In this document: positions 35,886-45,429 of the stretch, one piece after another
How positions within the stretch are numbered: the stretch's first letter is position 1
Layout: the number at the start of each line of letters is the position of its first letter
DNA from: Pseudomaricurvus alcaniphilus
GTDB lineage: Bacteria > Pseudomonadota > Gammaproteobacteria > Pseudomonadales > Cellvibrionaceae
Assembly (NCBI RefSeq): GCF_011440395.1
Contig: NZ_JAAOIX010000006.1
Span: 124,001-188,000, forward strand
Direction of reading: 5' to 3'
DNA length: 64,000 nt
Position numbers and translations under genes: made by a program
Notes under the pieces: model-generated
Told to the model about the DNA's origin: nothing
The model's input: the letters and a program-made list of their open reading frames with translations, nothing else
Databases searched by the model: none

Positions 35886-36264
35886 AAGAACCCCTGAATT
35901 AGCTTGCTGCCGTGTGTTTCAGTTATATGCCATAACATATCATTTAGTTGGCCCGTTGCGGCGGAAAATTTTGTCAGACATGTTGGGGGCTAGTATAGCG
36001 CTTTTTTGCAAAATTGGTATTACCAGTCGTTAATAATCAAATGTAATATTGGTAGCCTGTTTTGGTCATATAAAAAGTATTGGCCGGGTGGTTGAAAGAG
36101 TGTTACAAATGCGCACCCAATGAGTCCAGAGGGACGCTAAACCCATTAAGGTTTAAAAATTCCATACGGCTTGGCAGGTATAAAACTAATAGCTTTAAAG
36201 GCTGCTGGCCCAATAGTTAGCAGTTATAAAAAGTCCAATAACCCCTCTCTCTGGAGAATGCATC
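35886..36264. promoter_or_regulatory. Divergent promoter region with TGGTATTACCA palindrome
   Basis: This 379-bp spacer separates the divergent DEH reductase and TonB receptor genes. A perfect 11-bp palindrome TGGTATTACCA lies at 36015-36025. Its size and form suit a FadR/GntR-type operator, and a GntR regulator is encoded at 39504 in the same locus. A related site (9 of 11 bases) lies at 40536-40546 upstream of the alginate lyase. No gene is seen here. Confidence 0.5.
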
Positions 36265-39123
36265 ATGTTTAAACATTTCAATCCGCGTCACCCCAGCGTT
36301 TTATACAGGCGGAGCAAACTGGCGCTGGCCCTGTCTACGGGCTTTTCTTTTGCTCTGTACCCTTGCTTCACGTTGGCCCAATCGCCGGTTGTGGAAGAAG
36401 TCACGGTGACGGGGACTCGCGCCACCATTCAGAGCTCCATCGAGGTAAAGCGCGAATCAATGACCATTGTCGATGCCATATCGGCGGACCAGATTGGCGA
36501 ATTGCCCGCCCTGTCTATCGGTGAAGCCATCGAAACCGTCACCGGCGCGGCGACCCACCGGGAAAAGGGCGGTGCCTCTGAAATCGCCATTCGCGGTTTG
36601 GGCCCGTTTTTGGGCGGCGCCACATTTAACGGCCGCGAGGCTTCCAACGGCAGCGGTGACCGCTCGGTGAACTTCAACCAGTTCCCGTCCGAAGTCATCA
36701 ACACCGTCAAGATCTACAAAACCCAGCAAGCCGACCTGGTAGAGGGCGCGGTGGCCGGCCTGGTGGCCATGGAGACCCTGAAGCCCCTGGATTACGGCAA
36801 GAGCCGCCTGCAAGTCGAAGGCAAGCTCAACTACAACCCCTATCAAGAGCGCCTGGAAGACGATAACGGTCCCGGCTGGCGCGGCACGGTCAGCTACGTT
36901 GATCAATTTGATTTCGGTGATTTCGGCGAGTTTGGACTCTCTATCGGCGTTCAGCGCAACGACGTCACCAACCCCGAAGAAGTTTATTCCAGCAGTACCA
37001 CCTGGACCGCGTGTAATGCCACAGCAGCCCCGGTACTGAGCGGCAACTGCCCCTCCATCAGTCGCGCCCAGGGCGTGGCCGGCACCCCCTTTTACCTGGT
37101 GCCCAACAGCAGAACCTTCCGCCAAATCAGCGAAAGCGATGAGCGTGAAGCGATTTTTACCGCCTTCCAGTGGCGCCCATCGGACACGGTGGAAGTTAAC
37201 CTGGATGTCCAATACTCGGATCGAAGCTTCGAGGAAGACCGCAGCGACCTCAACTTTTCCGAGGCCCAGCGCGGCATCACCAACCAGGTCATTGGCGATA
37301 ACGGCGCCCTGTTAGCCTATGACGGCAGCAGCTCGATTGAATCGACCAATACCTTCCGCATTCGCACCGAAGAATACAAGGGCGGTGGCCTCAATGTGGC
37401 CTGGCAGGCTACCGAGCGACTCAAGCTGGCGGTGGATGCCGCCTGGTCGGAAACCTACCGCAGCGAAATCGATCGCCAGACCCGGTTGCGCTCTGACAAC
37501 CTGGATATCTTCGGCAACCCGACTGCGAACAACAACCAGCGCGTGAGCTACAGCTACGACGCCCGCAACGGCGGTATTCCTTCCTTTACCGTAAACCCGC
37601 TGTTTGACCTGAATGATCACGCGCTGTTCAGCGATGACGCCAGGCTGCGGCGCGACGAGCAGGTGCGCGAGAATGAGATCATGGCGCTACGCTTCGATGG
37701 CCAGCTCACCTTTGACTCCGGTGCCATCACCAAGCTGTCTTCGGGTATTCGCTATTCCGAACTGACCTACACCGACTATGACGACCGGGTGGAAATCACC
37801 CAGAATGATCGCGCCGTGGATGCAGCGGTGAACCTCGCTTGTCGCCGTGACTTCCCGCAGGATGACTTCCTCGATGGTATCTCCGGCAACACCATCAGCT
37901 CCTGGGCCACCTTCGACCCCATCTGCCTGTTCCGGGAATACCTGGGCACTGAAGACCCGGGCCCCAACGCTGACGTGCGCAGCCCCGCCAACAATGACGT
38001 CGAGGAGCAGACCTGGGCCGCCTACGTCATGGCCGACTTTGAAACCACGCTGGGGGATATCCCTATGTTTGGTAATTTTGGCGTGCGCATTGTCGACCGC
38101 GAGGCCCAGTCCCGCGGCTTGCGCAGTGAGCTGCAGGTAATTACCAACCCGGATGCGAGCATCACCCTGGTGCCGACTGGCGAGTACACGGGGGTTAAGT
38201 TCGACTCGGACTCCTTCGATATCCTGCCAAGCATCAACGCCATATTTGAGCTGCGAGAAGACCTGCTGCTGCGCGGCGCCATATTCCGCGCGATTTCCAG
38301 GCCTGATCCCAGTGCCCTTGGCGCCGGCCGCACTTTCAACCTGGATAACAGCAGTCCTTCCTATGCCACCGTTGAAGACGCGATTGCCGATGTCACCGCT
38401 GACGGTAGCCCGGGCTTGACCACGCTGCCGTCGTGGAACTTCGATCTGTCGCTGGAATACTACCTGGACGCCGACACCATGTTGGGTACAGCTTTGTATT
38501 ACAAGCGCTTCCAGGGCGGGTTTATCCCGGTGACCAATATCGAAACCTTCGTTATCGATGGCGTTTCTGTGTCAACGCCGGTGGCGCAAACCAAAAACTC
38601 CGATGAGGCCAGTAACCTGACCGGGTTTGAGTTGACCATGACCCATCGTTTCTCGTACCTGCCGCAACCGTTTGATGGCCTTGGCGCCAAGCTGAGCTAC
38701 AACTACGCGATGTCAGACTTCGAGTCACACGATGGCAGCTATGGCGATACTATCAACCCAACTACGGGCGCGGTTGAAGCTGGATTCTTGCCGTCGGCGG
38801 ACATTTTCGGTCTCTCCGAGAACGTCTTTTCCGGGCAGATCTACTACCAGATCGGCGACTTTGATGCAGGTATCATCTATAAGTACCGCGATGATTACTA
38901 CCAGGCCTTCGTATCCGGCACACCCCAGTTGCGCTATATCAGAGCCAGCGAAACCGTGGACCTGCGCGCCAGCTACGCGATCAACGACAATGTATCGCTG
39001 CGCTTCGAAGCCTTGAACATCTTCGATGAGCCGCGTTACTCCGATATGCCGGTGCAGGGCAACGTTCGTGAAGTCAATGATTACGGCGCCAAGTACTGGT
39101 TTGGTGTGCGGGTCAAGATCTAG
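36265..39123 (+). CDS. TonB-dependent receptor, probable alginate-oligosaccharide importer
   Basis: A 952-aa outer-membrane receptor with a signal peptide of about 39 residues (cleavage near TLAQS). A TonB box follows (VVEEVTVTGTRA), then a plug carrying the segments SMTIVDAISADQIGELPALS and IAIRGLGPF. These are typical of the large carbohydrate-type TonB receptors common in Xanthomonas, Caulobacter and Cellvibrio relatives. The barrel ends RVKI, not with the usual Phe. It is surrounded by alginate genes, so it likely imports oligoalginate made by the PL6 lyase. Confidence 0.9.
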   Translation: MFKHFNPRHPSVLYRRSKLALALSTGFSFALYPCFTLAQSPVVEEVTVTGTRATIQSSIEVKRESMTIVDAISADQIGELPALSIGEAIETVTGAATHREKGGASEIAIRGLGPFLGGATFNGREASNGSGDRSVNFNQFPSEVINTVKIYKTQQADLVEGAVAGLVAMETLKPLDYGKSRLQVEGKLNYNPYQERLEDDNGPGWRGTVSYVDQFDFGDFGEFGLSIGVQRNDVTNPEEVYSSSTTWTACNATAAPVLSGNCPSISRAQGVAGTPFYLVPNSRTFRQISESDEREAIFTAFQWRPSDTVEVNLDVQYSDRSFEEDRSDLNFSEAQRGITNQVIGDNGALLAYDGSSSIESTNTFRIRTEEYKGGGLNVAWQATERLKLAVDAAWSETYRSEIDRQTRLRSDNLDIFGNPTANNNQRVSYSYDARNGGIPSFTVNPLFDLNDHALFSDDARLRRDEQVRENEIMALRFDGQLTFDSGAITKLSSGIRYSELTYTDYDDRVEITQNDRAVDAAVNLACRRDFPQDDFLDGISGNTISSWATFDPICLFREYLGTEDPGPNADVRSPANNDVEEQTWAAYVMADFETTLGDIPMFGNFGVRIVDREAQSRGLRSELQVITNPDASITLVPTGEYTGVKFDSDSFDILPSINAIFELREDLLLRGAIFRAISRPDPSALGAGRTFNLDNSSPSYATVEDAIADVTADGSPGLTTLPSWNFDLSLEYYLDADTMLGTALYYKRFQGGFIPVTNIETFVIDGVSVSTPVAQTKNSDEASNLTGFELTMTHRFSYLPQPFDGLGAKLSYNYAMSDFESHDGSYGDTINPTTGAVEAGFLPSADIFGLSENVFSGQIYYQIGDFDAGIIYKYRDDYYQAFVSGTPQLRYIRASETVDLRASYAINDNVSLRFEALNIFDEPRYSDMPVQGNVREVNDYGAKYWFGVRVKI

Positions 39124-39503
39124 CGTTCGGTGACCTGGCGGGGTTGGCGGCTGGCCAGAAGTGGTTGGTCGCCAGCCCTGTGTTTCAGGAAATAAGGTTT
39201 TGCTGTCAGGTCGATAGGGATTCTTCGTATTTGCCTGACAAACTGAAAAATTTGGCTGACATAGTGTATGACCAAAAAAACCGATTATGGTACACTTGCG
39301 TGAAACACAGGGTTTTATGTGTGCCAAGGGGTCGATTCTAACCGGGTCACTTAGTTGGGCGAATGGCATGGGAGGCAAAAGCGCCGCTGCAGTAACAGTT
39401 TGGGCCGCAATAACTATGGGCCGCAATAACTATGGGCCGCAATAATAAATAGTAGTAACTGGCTCTGCATTCGGTAGTTCTGCAATAAACAGGTGGATTT
39501 AAT
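39124..39503. other. Intergenic region with 16-bp tandem repeat
   Basis: This 380-bp spacer lies before the GntR regulator. Two identical 16-bp units (GGGCCGCAATAACTAT at 39402-39417 and 39418-39433) and a partial third (39434-39446) lie 58-102 bp upstream of the regulator start. A G+C-rich hairpin (39149-39155 with 39171-39177) follows the receptor gene but has no T-tract. No gene is seen. Confidence 0.6.
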
Positions 39504-40277
39504 ATGGGTGGAGAACGCTTATATCGGCAAGTAGTGGATCAGATGTTGGAGCTTATCGACTCCGGCGAATACCCGGTGGGCAGTCGCTTACCCCCGGAAC
39601 GGGAGCTGGCCGAGCGTTTTGGTGTCAGTCGCCCGACGATCCGCGAGGCCGTCATTGCGCTGGAGGTCATGGAGCGAATTGGAGTCAAGTCCGGTTCGGG
39701 CATGTATATTACGGAAACCAAGGTGCCGCCCATGGTCAGTGGCGGCATTGCTCCCTTTGAGTTAATGGAAACTCGGGTGCTGGTCGAGGGCGAGGCAGCA
39801 GCGCTGGCGGCAACCATGATCACTGACGAGCAGTTAGAGGAGCTTGAGCAGGCGCTGGAGGCGATGGAGCAGGAGAATGCCGTGGATGACCTCGGCGATG
39901 ACGACGCCGATCGCCAATTTCACGCGATCATTGCCAAGGCCACCCAAAACCAGACCCTGCAATCCATCATTGAAAACCTCTGGACGGCCCAGGAGGGTAT
40001 CCGGCACATCAGGATGGCGCATCAGGCGGTCTGTCTGAAGGACGTTCAGTTGCGTTGCGATGAGCACCGGGCAATCTACAATGCCTTGGCCAAGCGGGAT
40101 GCTCACGGGGCGCGCGTTGCCATGCGCCGCCATTTTAGCCGCACCCTGGATGCCCTGCACCACGCCACTGAAGAGGAGGCCGTTGCAGAGGTACGACGCA
40201 AGCTCTCAGAAGCCCGCGAGCGATTTTCCGTCAACCGGCTGGAAAGTAGCAGTGCGGCCAGAAGTGCAGCCAAGTAG
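39504..40277 (+). CDS. FadR/GntR-family transcriptional regulator
   Basis: A 257-aa regulator. The N-terminal winged helix-turn-helix (about 5-70) contains GSRLPPERELAERFGVSRPTIREA, the GntR signature. A C-terminal FCD ligand-binding domain (about 85-230) has metal-type positions in DRQFH and ARVAMRRHF. FCD regulators of uronate pathways (UxuR, ExuR, LgoR) respond to sugar acids. Here KDG or DEH is a reasonable effector. Candidate sites are TGGTATTACCA at 36015 and a variant at 40536. Repression of the alginate genes is inferred. Confidence 0.9.
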   Translation: MGGERLYRQVVDQMLELIDSGEYPVGSRLPPERELAERFGVSRPTIREAVIALEVMERIGVKSGSGMYITETKVPPMVSGGIAPFELMETRVLVEGEAAALAATMITDEQLEELEQALEAMEQENAVDDLGDDDADRQFHAIIAKATQNQTLQSIIENLWTAQEGIRHIRMAHQAVCLKDVQLRCDEHRAIYNALAKRDAHGARVAMRRHFSRTLDALHHATEEEAVAEVRRKLSEARERFSVNRLESSSAARSAAK

Positions 40278-40921
40278 TTTCGAGCGGTTCAACAGGTGAT
40301 GCGTAGTCAACGCAATTGCCAATACAGCAGACAGTAACCAGATTATAAATAGACAGTACAATGGTCTCACGCCCGTATGGCAGTGAGGCTCTATGTGCCA
40401 GTGCCAGGAGCACTTTCTCTTTTCTCTTGCCGGCGTACTTTTCGGTTTCGCTGCAGCACAGGCTAGGCGGCAAGCTCGACTTACTTGTGGGTAATTCCAA
40501 ATCGCTATTATAAACCGCTGCTAAATATTACAGCGGTGTATTACCAAAACTGCTCTTAATGGTTCGCAAGTCCTGACACTGCTATCGCAAATTGGCTTGA
40601 CAAATATGTATTACGTACTTAAGATGCGGCTTGGCTTTCGCAGCAAAGCTGTGTTGGGCATCCGCTGATGTCGGCGCTGGTTTATATACAGTAATAAATA
40701 GCGCGGCCGGCGCAGGGTTACCCGAAAGCCCAATGACCAGTGAAAAGTCCGAAGAAAAGCCCAACGAAAAGTTCGATTAATTAATAGTACAAATATAAAA
40801 CAGCCATCTTTGCCCAGCTAATGCAGGTTCCGGTCAGCGGCAGTATCCAGGCACCGGAATAGCGATTGAAAATCTGAGCAGAGGTGTTTTCCAGCATCTG
40901 TCGCAGCCCCGAGAGGATAGG
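40278..40921. promoter_or_regulatory. Upstream region of the PL6 lyase with candidate operators
   Basis: This 644-bp AT-rich spacer holds a GTGTATTACCA element (40536-40546) that matches 9 of 11 positions of the palindrome upstream of the TonB receptor. Another GTATTAC core lies at 40608-40614. A 7-bp inverted repeat (40514-40520 with 40531-40537) abuts the first element. No gene is visible, and the promoter could not be placed. Confidence 0.4.
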
Positions 40922-43180
40922 ATGTCAGCTAATAAAATCATTTCCCTTGTTATCGCCACCGCGGTTTCCCTGTTGTTGGTCAGTACGGTTGCCAGCGCCC
41001 GTGAAACCCTGGTATCCAACCAGCAGGAATTCAAGCAAGCGGTAAAAAAACTGCAGCCCGGTGATACCGTGGTAATGGCCAATGGCACCTGGCAGGATTT
41101 TGAGATGGTGTTCCAGGGGCAGGGCACGGCCGAGCAGCCTATAACCCTGACGGCACAAGAGCCGGGCAAGGTGCAGATCAGCGGCAAGTCCAACCTGCGT
41201 CTCGCCGGTGAGTACCTGGTGGTATCCGGGTTGCTGTTCAAGAACGGCTACACTCCTACCGACTCGGTTATTTCTTTCCGTAAAAGTAAAAGCGAGCTGG
41301 CCAACCACTCCCGAGTGACCAATACCGTCATCGACAACTTTAATAACCCGGAGCGGTTTGAGACAGACTACTGGGTTGCCCTCTACGGCAAGCACAACCG
41401 CTTTGATCACAATCATCTCGAGGGCAAGCGCAACAAGGGTGTCACCATGGCGGTGCGGCTGGACTCCGAGGACAGCCTGGAAAACCATCACCGTATCGAT
41501 CACAACTATTTTGGCCCGCGGCCTATGTTGGGCTCCAATGGTGGTGAGACCCTGCGCATTGGTACCAGCCATTATTCCCTGTCGGATTCCTTCACCCTGG
41601 TAGAGAACAACTATTTTGATCGCTGTGACGGCGAGGTGGAGATCATTTCCAACAAGTCCGGCAGCAATACCTTCCGCGGCAACGTCTTTTACGAGTCCAG
41701 GGGCACCCTGACCCTGCGCCACGGCAACGGTAATGTGGTGGAAAATAACGTCTTCTTTGGTAATAACGTCGATCACACCGGCGGTATTCGGGTCATCAAC
41801 AAGCGCCAGACCATTCGCAATAACTACCTCGAAGGGCTGACCGGCTATCGCTTTGGTGGTGCCCTGGTGGTGATGAACGGAGTGCCCAATTCGCCCATCA
41901 ATCGCTACCACCAGGTAGAAGATGCGGTTATCGAGAACAACAGCTGGATCAACAGTGATCATATTCAACTGGCGGCCGGCAGCGATGCTGAGCGCACCGC
42001 AACACCGGTTAATAGCCAGTTCAAGCGCAACCTGGTGTATAACGAAACCGGCAAGGATATCTTCACCTTGTACGATGACGTCAGCGGCATCAGCTTTAGC
42101 GGCAATGTCTTGAATCAGGTCAAAGGCCCGCAGCTTGCCACCGGCTTTGCCAGTGAGAAAGTCAAGTTGCGCCGGGCGGCCAATGGTTTGCTCTACCCGG
42201 TTGACAAAGACCTGGCCGGAGTAGGGGTTAGCGCCGATCTCAGCCCGATCGATAAAAAAGCAACCGGCGCCAGCTGGTATCCGAAGATCGACAAAAGGAT
42301 CCGCTTTGAAACCGGCAAAACCATCGCCGTCAAGCCCCAAGCCGGCGCCCTGGAACAGGCTGTCAGTGACGCGCAAGCCGGTGACACACTGAAGTTGGCC
42401 CCCGGCCAGTACCTGGTAAGCAAAATATTGACCATCGACAAGCCGCTGACGGTCAGTGGTGGTAAAGGAGTGCAGATCAAGTTTGAGCGCTCCACACTGT
42501 TTGAGATCGTCGACGGTGGCAGCCTGCATTTGCGCGGCCTGGCCATATCCGGAGCAGACGCGCCAGACAATGTGGGCAACTCTGTCATCCGCACCAGTCG
42601 CTACTCCATGCTGGTCAACTACCAGGTCAAGATCGAGAACTGCGATATTACTGATCTGGACGTGAACAAAAGCTTTAATTTCCTGAGTGTGGCCAAGGGC
42701 ACCATGGCCGACGATATCACTATCGCCAACTCTCGCTTCAGCAACATCAGCGGTGTGGTTCTGCAGCTGGACCGGGAAACCGATGACTTCGGTATCTACA
42801 ACGCGGAGTACTTGCGTATCTCTGACTCCAGCTTCAGCGATGTGCAGGGCGCACTGGTGGATTATTACCGCGGCGGTACCGATGAAAGTACTTTTGGGCC
42901 GCATTTTTACCTCACTGGCTCCACTCTCGACAAGGTGGGTAGCAAGAGCCAGCACAAGGCGTCCATGTACCTGCACGGTGTGCAGGTGGCAAACATCGCC
43001 AACAATACCTTTAAGCACAGCGCACCGATCAGGGTGGCGCATACGGTAGGCGAGCCCATCACCAAAATTGTCAAGAATGACTTTGCCGCGACCCCGGCGC
43101 CGGTGGTGGCCGAACTCAACAGTAGCCAGGAAAACACAGCCGTTATCCTGGATAACCAAATAACCATGACTCAGCAGTAA
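40922..43180 (+). CDS. Alginate lyase, polysaccharide lyase family 6
   Basis: A 752-aa secreted enzyme with a signal peptide of about 26 residues (cleavage near VASA). It has two parallel beta-helix domains (about 28-440 and 450-752), as in AlyGC. The Ca2+ and catalytic set is complete: N206 and E209 (NGGE), E238 and E240, K245 (SNKS) and R266 (LRHGNG). The spacing matches the lyase residues E213, E215, K220 and R241 recalled for AlyGC. It cleaves alginate by beta-elimination, probably exolytically from polyguluronate, in the periplasm or outside. It is followed by KdgK. Confidence 0.92.
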   Translation: MSANKIISLVIATAVSLLLVSTVASARETLVSNQQEFKQAVKKLQPGDTVVMANGTWQDFEMVFQGQGTAEQPITLTAQEPGKVQISGKSNLRLAGEYLVVSGLLFKNGYTPTDSVISFRKSKSELANHSRVTNTVIDNFNNPERFETDYWVALYGKHNRFDHNHLEGKRNKGVTMAVRLDSEDSLENHHRIDHNYFGPRPMLGSNGGETLRIGTSHYSLSDSFTLVENNYFDRCDGEVEIISNKSGSNTFRGNVFYESRGTLTLRHGNGNVVENNVFFGNNVDHTGGIRVINKRQTIRNNYLEGLTGYRFGGALVVMNGVPNSPINRYHQVEDAVIENNSWINSDHIQLAAGSDAERTATPVNSQFKRNLVYNETGKDIFTLYDDVSGISFSGNVLNQVKGPQLATGFASEKVKLRRAANGLLYPVDKDLAGVGVSADLSPIDKKATGASWYPKIDKRIRFETGKTIAVKPQAGALEQAVSDAQAGDTLKLAPGQYLVSKILTIDKPLTVSGGKGVQIKFERSTLFEIVDGGSLHLRGLAISGADAPDNVGNSVIRTSRYSMLVNYQVKIENCDITDLDVNKSFNFLSVAKGTMADDITIANSRFSNISGVVLQLDRETDDFGIYNAEYLRISDSSFSDVQGALVDYYRGGTDESTFGPHFYLTGSTLDKVGSKSQHKASMYLHGVQVANIANNTFKHSAPIRVAHTVGEPITKIVKNDFAATPAPVVAELNSSQENTAVILDNQITMTQQ

Positions 43181-43384
43181 TGGCCATGAAGTGCCCGACG
43201 GTCAACACAAGGGTAGGGGTTGGCGGTCGTGACTAAGCAGTGGATTTATAGGCCGCGTCAGTCCACTTTTGGTCAATGCTTTCTGATACAATTTGTTGGC
43301 CCGTTTTTTGTAGCTCTTTGCTGCAGATATGTTTCTCCTGACCACTACTAACGACAATTATTTTCTGACAAAAGGTAACCTCAA

Positions 43385-44317
43385 ATGCCGCAATCAATAG
43401 TAACCATCGGTGAGTGTATGTTGGAGCTTACCCGGCAGCCCGGTGAGAAATCCGCCAGCAGCCTACCCATGGCAATGTCTTACGGCGGCGATACGCTCAA
43501 TTCCGCCGTCTATTTGGCTCGGCAGGGAATTGCGGTCGATTTCGCCACCGCCCTGGGCGATGACCCCATGAGCAGCTGGCTGCTGGACCAATGGCGTAGC
43601 GAGGGTGTGGGTTGCGATCTGGTCGATATTTACCCGGGCAGTGTGCCGGGGCTTTACCTGGTCGAGGTTGACGACCAGGGCGAGCGTTCCTTCTATTACT
43701 GGCGTGACAGTTCTCCGGCGCGACGCTTGTTTGAGGACGAGGACAGGGCCAATAAATTATTTGCCAGGCTGGCAAATTACGACTGGGTGTTCCTTTCGGG
43801 TATCAGCCTTGCCATCTACAATGCTGCCTCGCGCCAGCGTTTGTTCAAGTTGCTGGCGACCTATCGGGCCAGCGGCGGCAAGGTGATTTTTGATGGCAAT
43901 TACCGCCCCAGGCTGTGGCCCAGTAAAGAGGCCACCCAGCAAGCCTACCAAACCATGTATCAATTAACTGATTTGGCGCTGCCCACCATTGAGGATGAGC
44001 AGGCTCTGTTTGGCGATGCCGGCCAGGAACAGGTCATCGAGCGCCTGCAGTCCTGGGGAGTTGGTGAAATCGTGCTGAAAATGGGCGAGCACGGCTGCCG
44101 GGTAATCAGCGGCGCCGAGCAGGTGCTGGTGCCTTCCAACAAGGTGCAAGTGGTAGATACCACCTCGGCCGGTGACTCGTTTAACGCCGGCTACCTGGCG
44201 GCCCGTTTACGCGGCATTGCCCCGGCGGTAGCGGCTAAAAATGGGCATCGGCTGGCGTCAGTGGTCATTCAGCACCGCGGCGCTATTATCCCCATGGCGG
44301 CCATGCCCAAGGATTGA
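43385..44317 (+). CDS. kdgK: 2-dehydro-3-deoxygluconokinase (KDG kinase)
   Basis: A 310-aa PfkB-family sugar kinase. The first signature is a glycine-rich GGDTLNSAVYLAR (34-46), and the second is DTTSAGDSFNAGY (about 258-270) with the catalytic Asp. It phosphorylates KDG, the product of the DEH reductase at 35109, to KDPG for cleavage by KDPG aldolase. No aldolase gene lies in the window. Context and family agree, so the substrate is likely. Confidence 0.9.
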   Translation: MPQSIVTIGECMLELTRQPGEKSASSLPMAMSYGGDTLNSAVYLARQGIAVDFATALGDDPMSSWLLDQWRSEGVGCDLVDIYPGSVPGLYLVEVDDQGERSFYYWRDSSPARRLFEDEDRANKLFARLANYDWVFLSGISLAIYNAASRQRLFKLLATYRASGGKVIFDGNYRPRLWPSKEATQQAYQTMYQLTDLALPTIEDEQALFGDAGQEQVIERLQSWGVGEIVLKMGEHGCRVISGAEQVLVPSNKVQVVDTTSAGDSFNAGYLAARLRGIAPAVAAKNGHRLASVVIQHRGAIIPMAAMPKD

Positions 44318-44359
44318 TCGGTAGTATCGGTAGTAGAGAGAGAGGGCCGGGTCACGGCA

Positions 44360-45214
44360 ATGAAACCCTATCAGCTCGCCATTGTAATGCTGGTGTTGGC
44401 GCTGTGCGCCACTGCTGCGGGTCTGGCCCGGTCTTCGGTCCAGGCAGCGGCTTCCGGCTGGGTCGCGATCGACGATTTTGAAGCGCCCGATCCGCTGGCC
44501 CAATGGCACCTGCACGATGCCGGCAACGAGACCGTGCCGCGGCTGGAAAATCCTCAGGTAACCGAGCTGCGCACCGAAGCCGGCAGTGGCAATCACTATC
44601 TTATCAAGAAGCCCGCCGCCGAAGGGGTGGTGGGCAATCGCAAGGCCCTCAGTTTTCGCCCTTTACCGGTGCCGGTGGCGGTGGGTGAAACCTACACCTT
44701 CTATGCCCGCTTTAACGTCGAATACTTTCCCAACAATCACGTGTTTGGCTTGAGCAATTTGCGTCCGCAGGGTATCGAGCAGAATGATTACAATGCCCTC
44801 GAGCCCAGCCTGCGGGTGACCGACAAACTCGAGTCCAACGGCTTGAAAAATGACGGTACGCTGATGGTGAAGCGCGGGCACGGCTATGCCAAAATCGTCA
44901 ATCCGCAGACCGGCACAGAGGCCCAGCCGCTGCAGGAGGATACTTGGTACGAGGTCTGGTATGTGGTGAATAACGCCAGGCGCAACCAGGGCGGGCAGCG
45001 CTACGATGTGTATCTGCGCGGCGGTGATGAATTTCCCGTGCAGCAAAAGGTTTTCACCGGTGCTGACTTCCGCATGCAGCGCGAACTGCCGCTGATCTAC
45101 TTTATGACCAACTGCAATACCGGCCCTGCCGAGGCCCCCTACGGCAACGGCGGCTTGCGCTACGATGACCTGTATATGGCCAGGGGCCTGCAGTTGACCA
45201 CGCCGGGTCGGTGA
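44360..45214 (+). CDS. Secreted protein of unknown function in the alginate locus
   Basis: A 284-aa protein with a signal peptide (about 1-30, hydrophobic core MLVLALCATAAGLA). The mature part is beta-strand rich with aromatic segments such as WYEVWYVV and GGLRYDDLYMARG. This suggests a concanavalin-like jelly roll. None of the PL7 signatures (RSELR, QIH, YFKAG) is present, and I recognise no known lyase family. It follows kdgK by 42 bp and is probably co-transcribed. It may bind or cleave alginate or a related uronan. Confidence 0.65.
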   Translation: MKPYQLAIVMLVLALCATAAGLARSSVQAAASGWVAIDDFEAPDPLAQWHLHDAGNETVPRLENPQVTELRTEAGSGNHYLIKKPAAEGVVGNRKALSFRPLPVPVAVGETYTFYARFNVEYFPNNHVFGLSNLRPQGIEQNDYNALEPSLRVTDKLESNGLKNDGTLMVKRGHGYAKIVNPQTGTEAQPLQEDTWYEVWYVVNNARRNQGGQRYDVYLRGGDEFPVQQKVFTGADFRMQRELPLIYFMTNCNTGPAEAPYGNGGLRYDDLYMARGLQLTTPGR

Positions 45215-45429
45215 CACAGCCCCCGGGCACCTTTCGCTGCGCCTCGCCGCCGATCTTTTACTGTCCACCGGTGCGCTTTTTTGGGATAATAGCCGACTAA
45301 TTTACTCGGGAAAGCGCCTTCAGGGTGCTTTTTCCGTGCTGACTCGTTATTGATTATTGATCGTTCTGTATTGATAGTCCGCTATTGATCGCTCGTTTTG
45401 CAGGCTCTACCTGCCAGGTTATTGTTCGT

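Noticed and set aside
40925-43159. A 744-codon open frame antisense to the PL6 lyase
   Set aside because: The lyase has all catalytic residues, while the antisense frame shows no domain and no ribosome-binding site.
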